Positions 1 through 7,688 of a DNA stretch of 22,517 nt are shown piece after piece. The notes beneath the pieces are model-generated. The model was not told the DNA's origin. It ran no database searches and saw nothing but the letters and a program-made list of their open reading frames with translations. Positions within the stretch are counted from its first letter, which is position 1. The number at the start of each line of letters is the position of its first letter. Made by a program: the position numbers and the translations under genes. The stretch lies in contig JASHZK010000099.1 of assembly GCA_030042575.1 (NCBI GenBank), positions 1 through 22,517 of the forward strand, in the 5' to 3' direction. This DNA comes from Acidimicrobiales bacterium. Its GTDB lineage: Bacteria; Actinomycetota; Acidimicrobiia; Acidimicrobiales; UBA8190.

Positions 1-130
1 CCACGCCTATGAGGGCTGGCCCGTGGCCATGCTCATCGACGGCCGGGACATCGAGATCGTGAGCCTCGACCGCTTGCCGCTGCGGCGGCTCGTCCTCGAT
101 CCCAGCCGGGACTACCAACCGCACCCTTGA
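1..130 (+). CDS. IS481-like transposase, C-terminal fragment (cut by window edge)
   Basis: Only the last 42 codons are inside the window, in the frame that starts at base 2 and ends in TGA at 128-130. The peptide ends with LTLDP-like text (LVLDPSRDYQP) after a short strand-rich stretch (VAMLIDGRDIEIV). This matches what I know of the C-terminal tail of DDE integrase-type transposases of the IS481 group in actinobacteria, where a small domain ending in 'LDPxRDYQP' follows the catalytic core. The catalytic DDE residues would lie upstream of the window and cannot be checked. The repeats at 153-193 just downstream fit an element end. Whether the element is intact is unknown. The family call rests on about 40 residues, so it is moderate. 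Confidence 0.6.
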   Translation, partial: HAYEGWPVAMLIDGRDIEIVSLDRLPLRRLVLDPSRDYQPHP

Positions 131-152
131 CCAGACGGGATTCGCGGTGCAC

Positions 153-193
153 GATGTCTCGCGACATCTCGGTCCTCGATGTCTCGCGACATC
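153..193. repeat. Two copies of a 16-bp palindrome at the IS-like element end
   Basis: The 16-mer GATGTCTCGCGACATC occurs at 153-168 and again, identical, at 178-193, 25 bp apart. Each copy is an inverted repeat with 6-bp arms (GATGTC/GACATC) around TCGC. They lie 23 bp after the transposase-fragment stop and end 8 bp before the tRNA 3' end. This is the position expected for transposase binding sites in the terminal region of the element. I infer that role; the opposite end is not in the window. Confidence 0.6.
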
Positions 194-200
194 ACAAGTG

Positions 201-272
201 CGCCCCCGGCAGGACTCGAACCTGCGCACCCGGTTTAGGAAACCGATGCTCTATCCACTGAGCTACGGGGGC
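201..272 (-). tRNA. tRNA-Arg, anticodon CCU
   Basis: The reverse strand folds as a complete cloverleaf. It has acceptor GCCCCCG pairing with CGGGGGC, D stem GCTC/GAGC with an 8-nt loop containing AGTGGATA, and anticodon stem TCGGT/ACCGG closing loop TTCCTAA. The T arm is GCAGG/CCTGC with TTCGAGT. The anticodon at loop positions 34-36 is CCT, so it reads AGG (arginine). The discriminator is G, and CCA is not encoded (the next bases read CAC). Transcription is leftward, so the 3' end faces the IS-like end only 8 bp away. tRNA-Arg(CCU) genes are known integration sites for mobile elements, which may explain the neighbourhood. Confidence 0.95.
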
Positions 273-560
273 ACGAGTTAGGTAGATCAATCTGTGCCTG
301 TCTCTGGCTCTCGATAGAAGCCTCCACCCCATAACAATCGCATAATCGTGCACCACTCGCGTGGCCTCCTACGCGAGTGGGTCCCAGCGGGAGCAGGGAC
401 TGGAGGTTTGGGAAGCGCAACTCTCCCTCGGCCCGCGATCCAGGCGGTGGTCGGTATCGGCAGGTCAGCCACACCGTGCACGGAGCAAGGTAAGGCACAA
501 GACGAGGCGGTCGTCCTGAGCGACCTCAGCTGACGATTTCGGACAACCCGGACGTCGGCA
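273..560. other. Gene-free stretch between tRNA-Arg and the beta-helix gene
   Basis: I see no convincing gene in this interval. The open frames on both strands are short, arginine- and glycine-rich, and show no recognisable domain or start context. It holds the long hairpin at 353-380 and presumably the tRNA promoter on the minus strand, for which I cannot pick a clear -35/-10 pair. Confidence 0.5.
353..380. repeat. Perfect 10-bp inverted repeat (hairpin), 8-nt loop
   Basis: CCACTCGCGT (353-362) is followed by the loop GGCCTCCT (363-370) and then the exact reverse complement ACGCGAGTGG (371-380). There is no T-tract after it on either strand, so it does not look like an intrinsic terminator. 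It is upstream of the leftward tRNA and about 180 bp before the promoter of the beta-helix gene. It could be a protein-binding palindrome, part of a mobile element end, or a REP-like element; the sequence alone does not decide. Confidence 0.6.
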
Positions 561-590
561 TTGAACGGCCGGCAATCCCATTGATAGCCT
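561..590 (+). promoter_or_regulatory. Candidate sigma70-type promoter for the beta-helix gene
   Basis: TTGAAC at 561-566 and TAGCCT at 585-590 are separated by 18 bp, giving an expected start near 597 and a leader of about 33 nt before the GTG at 630. A purine-rich GAGG at 614-617 lies in this leader. The match is to consensus only. Confidence 0.4.
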
Positions 591-629
591 GTCAGTGAGC
601 ACAGGACCGATCAGAGGACGGTTGGACTG

Positions 630-2456
630 GTGCCTATGTTGCGGAATCCCAACCGAGTCCGAGTTGTCGTCGGTGCGACAGCGATGTCCCTGCTGTGGTG
701 GGCCCCTGCCCATGGTGCCTTCGCTGCGACCTCGGCTGTGACACAGCCCAGACCACCGGTGACCTCGTCGTCCTTTCCCGAAGAGTCCCAAGGCGCGGCG
801 CCTGTCGACGGAGACGGCCTCATCCCCAATCCGCAGACGCCCACCGGTCAGCCGATCTCAGCGCCGACGTCGTGCACCGTCGAGTTCGACGCCACCTCGG
901 GGGACACAGCAGCCGACGTGAACACGTGGATCGCCTCGAACGAGAACACCATCACGACCACGACGACCGTCTGTTTGACTGGTACGTTCACCTCGCCCAT
1001 CCATGTATGGAGCAAGGACAGCAAAGCGTTGCTCGTACTGGCGCCCGCGCCCGGACAAAGCGCCACGCTGGACCTGGGCACGGCCAAGCAGAAGGACGTA
1101 GACCCGAACGAGTACGAGTCGGACGCCGGCGGGATCAGCCTCGTCGATTCGCGCAGCGTCGAAGTATACGGTTTGACGATCGAGAATTACATGTTTGACG
1201 GTACGGCGCAGACGCCTAGTGGTATCTTGGTCGAGGTCCGTAGCGACGTCACCACCACCAATCAGTCCACGACACCACACCTCTCGGCTTGCTATCTCAA
1301 TGGAGGTTCGTGCAGCGATATCTACCTGTTCGACAACACTGTGGAGAACATCCGAAACACTGCTGACGAGGACACCAGCTCCAAGAGCGACTGCAACAAC
1401 CAAAATGTGGACGCATATGGCATCGCCGTCATCTCGGCGGGTTCCACCGACGCCGCCCACGCGTTGCAACACGTCGTTATCGAGGACAATACCGTTTCGG
1501 CGACGCGGACCGGTCAGAGCGAAACCGTGACGGTCAACGGCGACATCGAGGACTTTCTCGTGTACGGCAACACCATCCACGACACCGACAACATCGGAAT
1601 CGACACCATCGGCTGGGAACAGGGGAAGTTCACGTCAGATGTCAGTCAGGCTCGACATGGCTTGGTGGCGGACAACACGGTCTACGACGTGGACACATAC
1701 TCGAACAGCGCCTACGGAAGGTGGGACAGCACGGCCGGGGTGTGCGAGCCGATCGCCGAGAATGCCGCCGGGATCTACGACGATGGTGCAGCGTACATCT
1801 GGATCGATCAGAACGACGTGTGGAACACCGATCAGGGCATCGACGTCGATGTGGAGAAGAGCTACGGCTATACGGACTACATCCTGGTCTCGTGGAACAC
1901 CGTGGAGGACGACCCAGGAACGTCCGCCGGAGACCCCAGCCTCGGTGAGACGGAGCCACCCGGAGTGAGTGGACAGTCACAGGTGGCCGGACATGCCTAC
2001 GTAGGTCTGTACGTGGAGGAATTCGGAAAAGGCTCCAAGTTGACGGACGTCTACGTCCACGACAACACGATTCAGAACCAGAGCCAATGGTTCCTCGACC
2101 GGAAGAACGATGGTTCACCTGTTGTGGACCTCGGGGGCGCCACTGGTACGTGGTCTGACGTGCAGGTGTGGCACAACACCATAATCGGACTGGACACCTC
2201 GACGGGCTCGACCAATACGGACAAGTACAACGCCCTCCTCGAGGTCGACCAACAGCCCAAGGCGGGAGTGGTGATCAACTGCAACGACTATGAGAACCTG
2301 ACGACCAATGCCAATTCGGTGAACGGGAACTTCGCGCTCCCCACTAACAACTGGCTTACATTGGCCCAGTGGAAGACCCACAACAAGCACGGATGGGACG
2401 CCGACAGCATGGTGGGCGGGTTCAGCTCGAAGTGCCCGGCGAACACGATTCAATGA
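630..2456 (+). CDS. Secreted right-handed parallel beta-helix protein
   Basis: The product is 608 residues. It starts at GTG 630, with an in-frame ATG two codons later at 636 as an alternative. Residues 1-33 form a Sec signal peptide: an arginine-containing n-region, the hydrophobic stretch VVVGATAMSLLWW, and a likely cut after AHGAFA. From about residue 110 onward the chain carries irregular repeats of the type '(V/I)xxNT(V/I)xx', for example IEDNTV, VYGNTI, VADNTV, VSWNTV, VHDNTI and VWHNTI. This is typical of PbH1/pectate-lyase-like beta-helix proteins. No catalytic residue set of a specific polysaccharide lyase family is obvious, so polysaccharide binding or cleavage or another surface role is inference. 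Paired cysteines occur (for example CYLNGGSC). It stands alone with its own promoter. Confidence 0.75.
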   Translation: MPMLRNPNRVRVVVGATAMSLLWWAPAHGAFAATSAVTQPRPPVTSSSFPEESQGAAPVDGDGLIPNPQTPTGQPISAPTSCTVEFDATSGDTAADVNTWIASNENTITTTTTVCLTGTFTSPIHVWSKDSKALLVLAPAPGQSATLDLGTAKQKDVDPNEYESDAGGISLVDSRSVEVYGLTIENYMFDGTAQTPSGILVEVRSDVTTTNQSTTPHLSACYLNGGSCSDIYLFDNTVENIRNTADEDTSSKSDCNNQNVDAYGIAVISAGSTDAAHALQHVVIEDNTVSATRTGQSETVTVNGDIEDFLVYGNTIHDTDNIGIDTIGWEQGKFTSDVSQARHGLVADNTVYDVDTYSNSAYGRWDSTAGVCEPIAENAAGIYDDGAAYIWIDQNDVWNTDQGIDVDVEKSYGYTDYILVSWNTVEDDPGTSAGDPSLGETEPPGVSGQSQVAGHAYVGLYVEEFGKGSKLTDVYVHDNTIQNQSQWFLDRKNDGSPVVDLGGATGTWSDVQVWHNTIIGLDTSTGSTNTDKYNALLEVDQQPKAGVVINCNDYENLTTNANSVNGNFALPTNNWLTLAQWKTHNKHGWDADSMVGGFSSKCPANTIQ

Positions 2457-2467
2457 TCCGAGGCCAC

Positions 2468-2486
2468 CCCGGGCAAGGTCCCCGGG
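2468..2486 (+). terminator. Weak hairpin after the beta-helix gene
   Basis: CCCGGG (2468-2473) can pair with CCCGGG (2481-2486) across a 7-nt loop, 12 bp after the stop codon. It is not followed by a T-tract, so a termination role is only suggested by position. The rest of the interval to 2729 shows no gene. It contains a small GCAAA/TTTGC inverted repeat at 2616-2630 and a possible -10 (TAAAGA, 2696-2701) for the next gene. Confidence 0.25.
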
Positions 2487-2729
2487 AGTACGGGTTCCCC
2501 CTGCGCTATCCCCGATGGGGTCCGGCCACCGAGGACTGACCGGTTAGGCGTCCTTGGCGCCGTTCGGTCCAGCTCGGGCATAGCGACGCGGTCCCTCGAA
2601 CAGCTCACAACACACGCAAAACGTCTTTGCAACCCGTGTTCCGACTCCAACTTCGATGGGGTGGCACGGCTACGAGAACGTGGCGGCTCTCGACGTAAAG
2701 ATTCCGCCCGGACCGTCCGACAATGAACC

Positions 2730-5036
2730 ATGACGCGTGGGGCTTGCGCGCTGTCGACGGCCACCCCCCGCCGGCTGCTGCGACGCCAGCGGGCAGGCGC
2801 CATCAAGGGCCTGGTGGACCGCCTCGCTCAGGGCGGCCGCGAGGCGGGCCGACAGGCGGGCCTCCTGTTCTCGATCGTCGGAGTCGTGGGCCTGGCCAAC
2901 GATGCCATCCCCGGCGGCGTCAACCCTGGCCGCGAGGTGACCCTAGATCTCATGACTTTGGTGATCGGCGTCGTGGCGATCGCCCTGCCCTGGGGACGCT
3001 GGCCAGCACGGGTGTCGACCGTCGTCGTGCTCCCGGCGATGGCCATCTATGTCGTCAACGCGTCTTTAGGCTTCGTCCCTCAGGTTGCCTTGGGAATCTA
3101 CCTGGTGGTGATCCTGGGCTGGATCGGCTACTGGCACGGAGCCAGTTGGTGCCTCTTCACCACCCCTCTGGCGGCGACGGCCTACCTACTCCCCTATGTA
3201 CTCGGGGCCAAGGACTCCGGCGGTGCCATAGACGCCGTCTTCCTCGTGGTGCCCACGGCTTTGGCGATCGGAGTGATCCTGGCCCGAAGTGCCTCCAGCC
3301 TGAAGGCCTCGGAGGAGCGCTTTCGAATCCTGGCCGCTACCGCGCCGATAGGAATACTCGAGGTGTCGGTCAGTGCGTCCGTCGAACTCGCCAATCCCCG
3401 GATCTCCGAGATAACCGGGATGGACCTCGACCAGCTCATGGGACGCGGCTGGATCGACGCCGTCGAACCCGACGATGTTCCGGCTCTGATGGCTTTGATC
3501 GACAGAGCCCGTCCCGAACGCGACAGGGAGGCCGCCACCTTCAGGCTGAGACGCACCGACGGTGAGCTTCGCCACGTCAAGGTGTCGGCGTCACCCAAGG
3601 GAGGAGGGAAGGAGAGCGGTTACGTTGTCACTATCGAGGACGTTACTGAGGAGATCCACGCCCAGGAGGAACTGGCCCATCAAGCCTTCTATGACACGCT
3701 CACCGGCCTGCCCAACAGAGCCCTGCTGCTCGACCGCTTGAACCAGGAACTTGCACGAAGAAGGCGTAACCGATCGAACTTCGCTGTGCTCTTCTTGGAC
3801 CTCGACCGATTCAAGACGGTCAACGACACCTTGGGGCACGACAGAGGAGACGAGGTTCTCAAGGAAGTCGGCGACCGGTTCGAACACGTGATTCGGGCAG
3901 GGGAGACAGCGGCGCGATTCAGCGGCGATGAGTTCGTCTTCATAATCAGGGACATAGTGGGAATCACCGACGCTGTGGCGGCAGCAAGGCGGGTCCTGCG
4001 AGTGCTCGACGCACCGATCCGGGCTGGAGGGGAGGAACTGACCATCACCGGGAGCGCTGGCATCGTCCTCCCAGACGAGCGCGCAGATGCGGCCACAGTC
4101 CTCCGCAACGCAGACACAGCCATGTATTACGCCAAAGAAGCAGGTCGCAACCAGGTCGAGGTGTTCAACGATGCGCTCCATGAGCGCATGAGGGAACGCC
4201 TGGAGACGGAGAGAGAGCTGCGCAAGGCTCTCGAGCGCGCCGAGTTCGAGCTCTACTACCAGCCTGGAGTCGAGTTGACAACGGGAAGACCGATGGCGGC
4301 TGAAGCCCTTATCCGCTGGCACCATCCGACGAAAGGTCTGGTGCCACCGCTCGATTTCGTCCCCCTCGCCGAAGAGCTCGGCCTCATCGTCCCCATCGGG
4401 AATTGGGTGCTCGAGCAATCCTTTACTCAGACGGCCGAATGGGACGCCCAACTCGACGCACCTCATCTCCAAGTGCTCTCGGTCAACCTTTCGGCCAAGC
4501 AGCTCGAGGATCCGGAAATGCCCGACCTGATTCGCGATTTGCTGAAGCGTTACGGCATCGCTCCTGAGCGTGTCGCCGTGGAGGTAACCGAGTCAGTGGT
4601 GATGTCCGACGGCAGTACCACCCAGAGCGCCCTCGAAGCGTTCAAGGATCTCGGGGTACGAGTCGCCATCGACGACTTCGGAACCGGCTATTCGTCGTTG
4701 GCATACCTCCACACCTTGCCGGTGTCGACTGTCAAAGTCGACCGCTCGTTCATAGAGCGTCTGGATGCTCCTGATGACTCCACCTCGGTCGTGAAGGCCA
4801 TCGTCGACATGACTCACGCCATGGGGTTACGCGTGGTGGCAGAAGGTATAAGCGACGAGCGCCTCCACAGGCTTGCCGCTGCTGTCGGCTGTGATGTGGG
4901 CCAGGGATTCGTCTGGGCACCTCCACTGCCTGCTGACGAGTTTGCCCTTTGGTGGCGAGAGGCCAATGCCCTCGTGCAGGGTACGAACGGGACCGACCGG
5001 GAACCCGTCCTCACTCGCCCGCCGGTTCTCCGCTGA
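2730..5036 (+). CDS. Membrane PAS-GGDEF-EAL protein (c-di-GMP phosphodiesterase, possibly bifunctional)
   Basis: The product is 768 residues. An arginine-rich N-terminus is followed by about five hydrophobic segments between residues 43 and 186. A PAS-like domain follows at about 193-310 (ERFRILAATAPIGI, then IEDVTEE), then GGDEF at about 318-480 and EAL at about 495-745. The GGDEF signature is SGDEF (398-402), with the first glycine replaced. The upstream product-inhibition site is RAGE instead of RxxD. The EAL half keeps its signature residues: EALIRW (525-530), VNLS, EVTES, DDFGTGYSSL (648-657), KVDRSF, AEG (704-706) and GQGF (724-727). I infer that c-di-GMP hydrolysis is the firm activity; SGDEF could be active or serve as a GTP-sensing domain. 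The start is ATG 2730; a nearby ATG at 2723 is in another frame. It is monocistronic. Confidence 0.9.
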   Translation: MTRGACALSTATPRRLLRRQRAGAIKGLVDRLAQGGREAGRQAGLLFSIVGVVGLANDAIPGGVNPGREVTLDLMTLVIGVVAIALPWGRWPARVSTVVVLPAMAIYVVNASLGFVPQVALGIYLVVILGWIGYWHGASWCLFTTPLAATAYLLPYVLGAKDSGGAIDAVFLVVPTALAIGVILARSASSLKASEERFRILAATAPIGILEVSVSASVELANPRISEITGMDLDQLMGRGWIDAVEPDDVPALMALIDRARPERDREAATFRLRRTDGELRHVKVSASPKGGGKESGYVVTIEDVTEEIHAQEELAHQAFYDTLTGLPNRALLLDRLNQELARRRRNRSNFAVLFLDLDRFKTVNDTLGHDRGDEVLKEVGDRFEHVIRAGETAARFSGDEFVFIIRDIVGITDAVAAARRVLRVLDAPIRAGGEELTITGSAGIVLPDERADAATVLRNADTAMYYAKEAGRNQVEVFNDALHERMRERLETERELRKALERAEFELYYQPGVELTTGRPMAAEALIRWHHPTKGLVPPLDFVPLAEELGLIVPIGNWVLEQSFTQTAEWDAQLDAPHLQVLSVNLSAKQLEDPEMPDLIRDLLKRYGIAPERVAVEVTESVVMSDGSTTQSALEAFKDLGVRVAIDDFGTGYSSLAYLHTLPVSTVKVDRSFIERLDAPDDSTSVVKAIVDMTHAMGLRVVAEGISDERLHRLAAAVGCDVGQGFVWAPPLPADEFALWWREANALVQGTNGTDREPVLTRPPVLR

Positions 5037-5097
5037 TACCGCGCTTATTCCGACCATCGACGGGCGCTGGCTTTCGTGAAGTAGGTATGGCCACCGA

Positions 5098-5661
5098 TCA
5101 GGGTTTGCGGGCCGACAGACGAATCCCGTAGCCCAAGTCGTGGATCTCGCACTGTTCGAAACCGGCCTCCATCAGCCGGACCCCCACCGTGTCGGGTTCC
5201 ACCGGATTGAACACGTCGTCGACGTGGAACTCGCGCATCATGTCCGAGTCCTTGCCGTCCTCGACCAGCAACAGGCCTCCGGGGCGCAGCATGCGGCAGA
5301 TCTCGCTGAACAATCTGTCCTGTTCGGCCGGCGAAGGAACGTGGTGGAGCATGGTGAAGCACGTGGCCGCCGAGAACCGATCGGACTCGAGGCCGGAACG
5401 GCTGGCATCGGCCCACACCACCGTGACGTTGGTACCGGCCAGACGTTCGCTCAAGGCGGCAGCCAGGCCTTCGTCGATCTCCACAGCGGTGAGCTTGGGC
5501 ACCAGCGGACGCAGCAGGTCGGTGGTGAGGCCGGGTCCGGGCCCGATCTCGAGCACGTCGTCACCGAGATCTCCGGCAGCGAGGACCCATGGCAGCAGGT
5601 TCTCCTCGAGCATCCGAGCCCAGTCGGGACTACTCAGCCACTCGACGTGCAGCTTGTTCAT
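5098..5661 (-). CDS. Class I SAM-dependent methyltransferase
   Basis: With the start I prefer, the protein has 187 residues: ATG at 5661-5659, preceded by GGGAAG. A GTG four codons upstream (5673) is possible, but the family typically begins 'MN(R/K)LH'. Motif I for SAM binding is EIGPGPG (38-44). The acidic loop after strand 2 is AVEID (59-63), motif II is around WADAS, and the post-motif is LRPGGLLLVED (125-135). No substrate-specific domain is present; it is a single Methyltransf_11/25-type fold, and the substrate (small molecule or lipid) is unknown. It is divergent from the P450 gene with about 95 bp between starts, so a shared control region is possible. It converges on the EAL gene with 61 bp between stops and no clear terminator. 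Confidence 0.85.
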   Translation of the reverse strand: MNKLHVEWLSSPDWARMLEENLLPWVLAAGDLGDDVLEIGPGPGLTTDLLRPLVPKLTAVEIDEGLAAALSERLAGTNVTVVWADASRSGLESDRFSAATCFTMLHHVPSPAEQDRLFSEICRMLRPGGLLLVEDGKDSDMMREFHVDDVFNPVEPDTVGVRLMEAGFEQCEIHDLGYGIRLSARKP

Positions 5662-5756
5662 GACACTTCCCACAGACAGGATCGAGTGCGGGTAGGTTAC
5701 ACTTCGCCTCGTTGACCGGTCCCTTGGCGGGATACGGACCAGGGCGGAGGGAGCCC

Positions 5757-6932
5757 GTGGAGCTGAACCCGTTCTCCTACGAGTTCCAAGACGACCCTTA
5801 CCCGGTCTACCGACACCTGCGGGACGAGGCCCCCTGCTATCACAACTTTGAACTGGATTTCTACGCCCTCACTCGCTTCGCCGACGTGGTCGAAGCATCC
5901 CAACAGCCACTGGTGTTCAGCTCGGCCGAGGGAACCACCCTGGAGCGCATCGACACCGCCGCCCTGCTCCCCATGATGATCTTCATGGACCCGCCCGGGC
6001 ACGATCTGAATCGCCGCCTGGTGAACCGTGCCTTCACCCCGCGGGCGATCTCCGACTTGGAGCCGTTCGTGCGTTCCACCGCACTCGGTTATCTGGAACC
6101 GCTGCGGGAGAAAGGTGGTGGCGACTTCGTCGAGGAATTCTCCGCCTTGCTGCCCATGGACGTGATCATGGAACTTCTGGGTGTCCCCTCGCCCGATCGC
6201 AACCGTCTGCGGCGGCTCATGGACGCAACTCTCGAGCGCACCGATGATCCCCCCTACATCGGCCGAGAAGCGATCGAAGCCATGGCCACGATGCAGGAGT
6301 ACTGGGGCGCTTTGCTCGCCGACAAGCGCCGGAGCCCCGACGACTCACTGATGAGCAAACTGTGCCAGGCCGAGGTTACCGAAGGAGGAGAGACCTCTCA
6401 CCTCTCCGACCAGGACGTGCTCGGCTTCTGCGCGCTCATCGGGATGGCGGGGACCGAGACCCTCACCAAATTGCTGGCCAACGCGGCCATCCTCTTCCAC
6501 CGCTGGCCGGAACAGTGGGACAGACTCCGGGCCGACCACACCCTGGCGGCGGGTGCCGTGGAGGAGACCCTCCGCTACTGGGCACCCTCGCAGTACCAGG
6601 GACGTGTCCTCGCCGAGGACGTCGAGTGCCACGGCACGGTCATGGCCAGGGGCGCCCGGGTGCTGCTGGTAACCGGTTCGGCCAGCCGCGACGAACGTGC
6701 ATACCAGGACGCCGATCGCTTCGACATCGAGCGCCCCACGCACCTGGCCACGGGCTTCGGTCACGGCCTGCACTTCTGCCTGGGCGCCGCTTTGGCCCGG
6801 CTGGAGGGACGGGTCGGACTCGAGGAATTCTCCTCGGCCTTCCCCCGCTACGACGTGGACGAGTCCAAAGCCCGCCGGGTGCATCAGAGCAACGTCCACG
6901 GCTTCTCGAACGTTCCCTTCGTCGCCGCCTGA
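5757..6932 (+). CDS. Cytochrome P450 monooxygenase (bacterial soluble class)
   Basis: The protein has 391 residues from GTG 5757, chosen because GGAGGG (5746-5751) lies 5 bp upstream and the family begins near '(E)LNPFSYEF'. A TTG at 5712 would add 15 residues. All core P450 motifs are present: DPPGHDLNRRLVNRAF (78-93), I-helix AGTET (231-235) with the oxygen-activating acid-threonine pair, ExxR as ETLR (270-273), and the haem loop FGHGLHFCLG with Cys341 as thiolate ligand. There is no signal or anchor, so it is cytoplasmic and needs separate ferredoxin and reductase partners, which are absent here. The I-helix AGTETL differs from the AGNETT-type helix I associate with the cholesterol C27 hydroxylase CYP125, so I do not assign that family. 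The substrate is unknown; its position near the acyl-CoA cluster suggests a hydrophobic compound. Confidence 0.92.
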   Translation: MELNPFSYEFQDDPYPVYRHLRDEAPCYHNFELDFYALTRFADVVEASQQPLVFSSAEGTTLERIDTAALLPMMIFMDPPGHDLNRRLVNRAFTPRAISDLEPFVRSTALGYLEPLREKGGGDFVEEFSALLPMDVIMELLGVPSPDRNRLRRLMDATLERTDDPPYIGREAIEAMATMQEYWGALLADKRRSPDDSLMSKLCQAEVTEGGETSHLSDQDVLGFCALIGMAGTETLTKLLANAAILFHRWPEQWDRLRADHTLAAGAVEETLRYWAPSQYQGRVLAEDVECHGTVMARGARVLLVTGSASRDERAYQDADRFDIERPTHLATGFGHGLHFCLGAALARLEGRVGLEEFSSAFPRYDVDESKARRVHQSNVHGFSNVPFVAA

Positions 6933-7069
6933 GCTCCGCGAGCGATCCGCTGCGACGGCCGGACTCCGAGACGCCTGGCCGGCGCGGCCGCCGGTCAACG
7001 CTCGTGGGCCATCGCCCCTGGTCGACGGGGATGGCCGTTACCGTGACACCCTCACGCCAAGATGGCCGC

Positions 7070-7603
7070 ATGTCCGAGGACATACCCGCTTCTGCCGCCA
7101 TAGAGATCCGGAGAAGCGCGCGCCGACGCAAGACCGCCACCGCCTTCTGGCAGAACGACACCGTCGTGGTCGTCCTCCCCTCCTGGATGCGGCCACCCGA
7201 GAGCGATGCCATGGTGGAGAACCTGGTCCGCCGGGTCCTGGCGCAACGGCCCAACCGGCGGGCCTCGGACGAGGACCTCGCCGGGCGGGCTGCCTACCTG
7301 ACCCGTCACTACCTGCGCGGCTCCTTGCCCAGCTCGATTCGCTGGGTGGCCAACCAACGGCATCAGTGGGGCTCGTGCACCGCCACCAATGGTGACATCC
7401 GTGTCTCTGATCGCCTCCGGGTCGTTCCTCCCTGGGTGCTCGACGGTGTCCTGGTGCACGAACTCGCTCATCTCGACGAGCCGAACCACTCACCTCGCTT
7501 CCACCAGCTGGCCTCCCGCTACCCGCGCATGGGGGAGGTGGATGCCTTCCTGCAGGGGTTCAGCCTGGGGCTCGAAGGCACCGAAGCGCTGGCGGCCGAC
7601 TGA
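7070..7603 (+). CDS. YgjP-like (M48/WLM-type) zinc metal-dependent hydrolase
   Basis: The protein has 177 residues. The zinc site is the HELAH helix (130-134) plus a downstream histidine in NHSPRF (139-144), the usual HExxH...H arrangement. The conserved block WGSC (100-103), after SSIRW, is characteristic of the YgjP/DUF45 family. Members are predicted metallopeptidases or nucleotide hydrolases, and the physiological substrate is not settled. I chose ATG 7070; ATG 7031 is in frame but lies inside a likely promoter (TACCGT, 7039-7044). A much longer open frame continues upstream but only overlaps the P450 gene out of phase. It follows the P450 by 137 bp and is probably transcribed separately. 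Confidence 0.82.
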   Translation: MSEDIPASAAIEIRRSARRRKTATAFWQNDTVVVVLPSWMRPPESDAMVENLVRRVLAQRPNRRASDEDLAGRAAYLTRHYLRGSLPSSIRWVANQRHQWGSCTATNGDIRVSDRLRVVPPWVLDGVLVHELAHLDEPNHSPRFHQLASRYPRMGEVDAFLQGFSLGLEGTEALAAD

Positions 7604-7688
7604 GGCTCGTCGAGCGACCGAGCGCAGGCCACCACCTGCGTCCGCACTTTCGAGCTCGGCGTCGAGCACGAAACGCTGTCACCGGGGT

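Noticed and set aside
348..533. 61-codon plus-strand frame next to the tRNA
   Set aside because: No ribosome-binding site and no domain; it runs across the hairpin at 353-380 and has shadow-like Gly/Ala/Arg composition.
465..844. Overlapping minus-strand frames of 77-108 codons
   Set aside because: They are antisense to the promoter and signal-peptide region of the beta-helix gene and show no recognisable features.
5757..6932. CYP125-type cholesterol hydroxylase
   Set aside because: Context suggested it, but the I-helix motif is AGTETL rather than AGNETT, and the P450 is not in the same operon as the igr-like genes.
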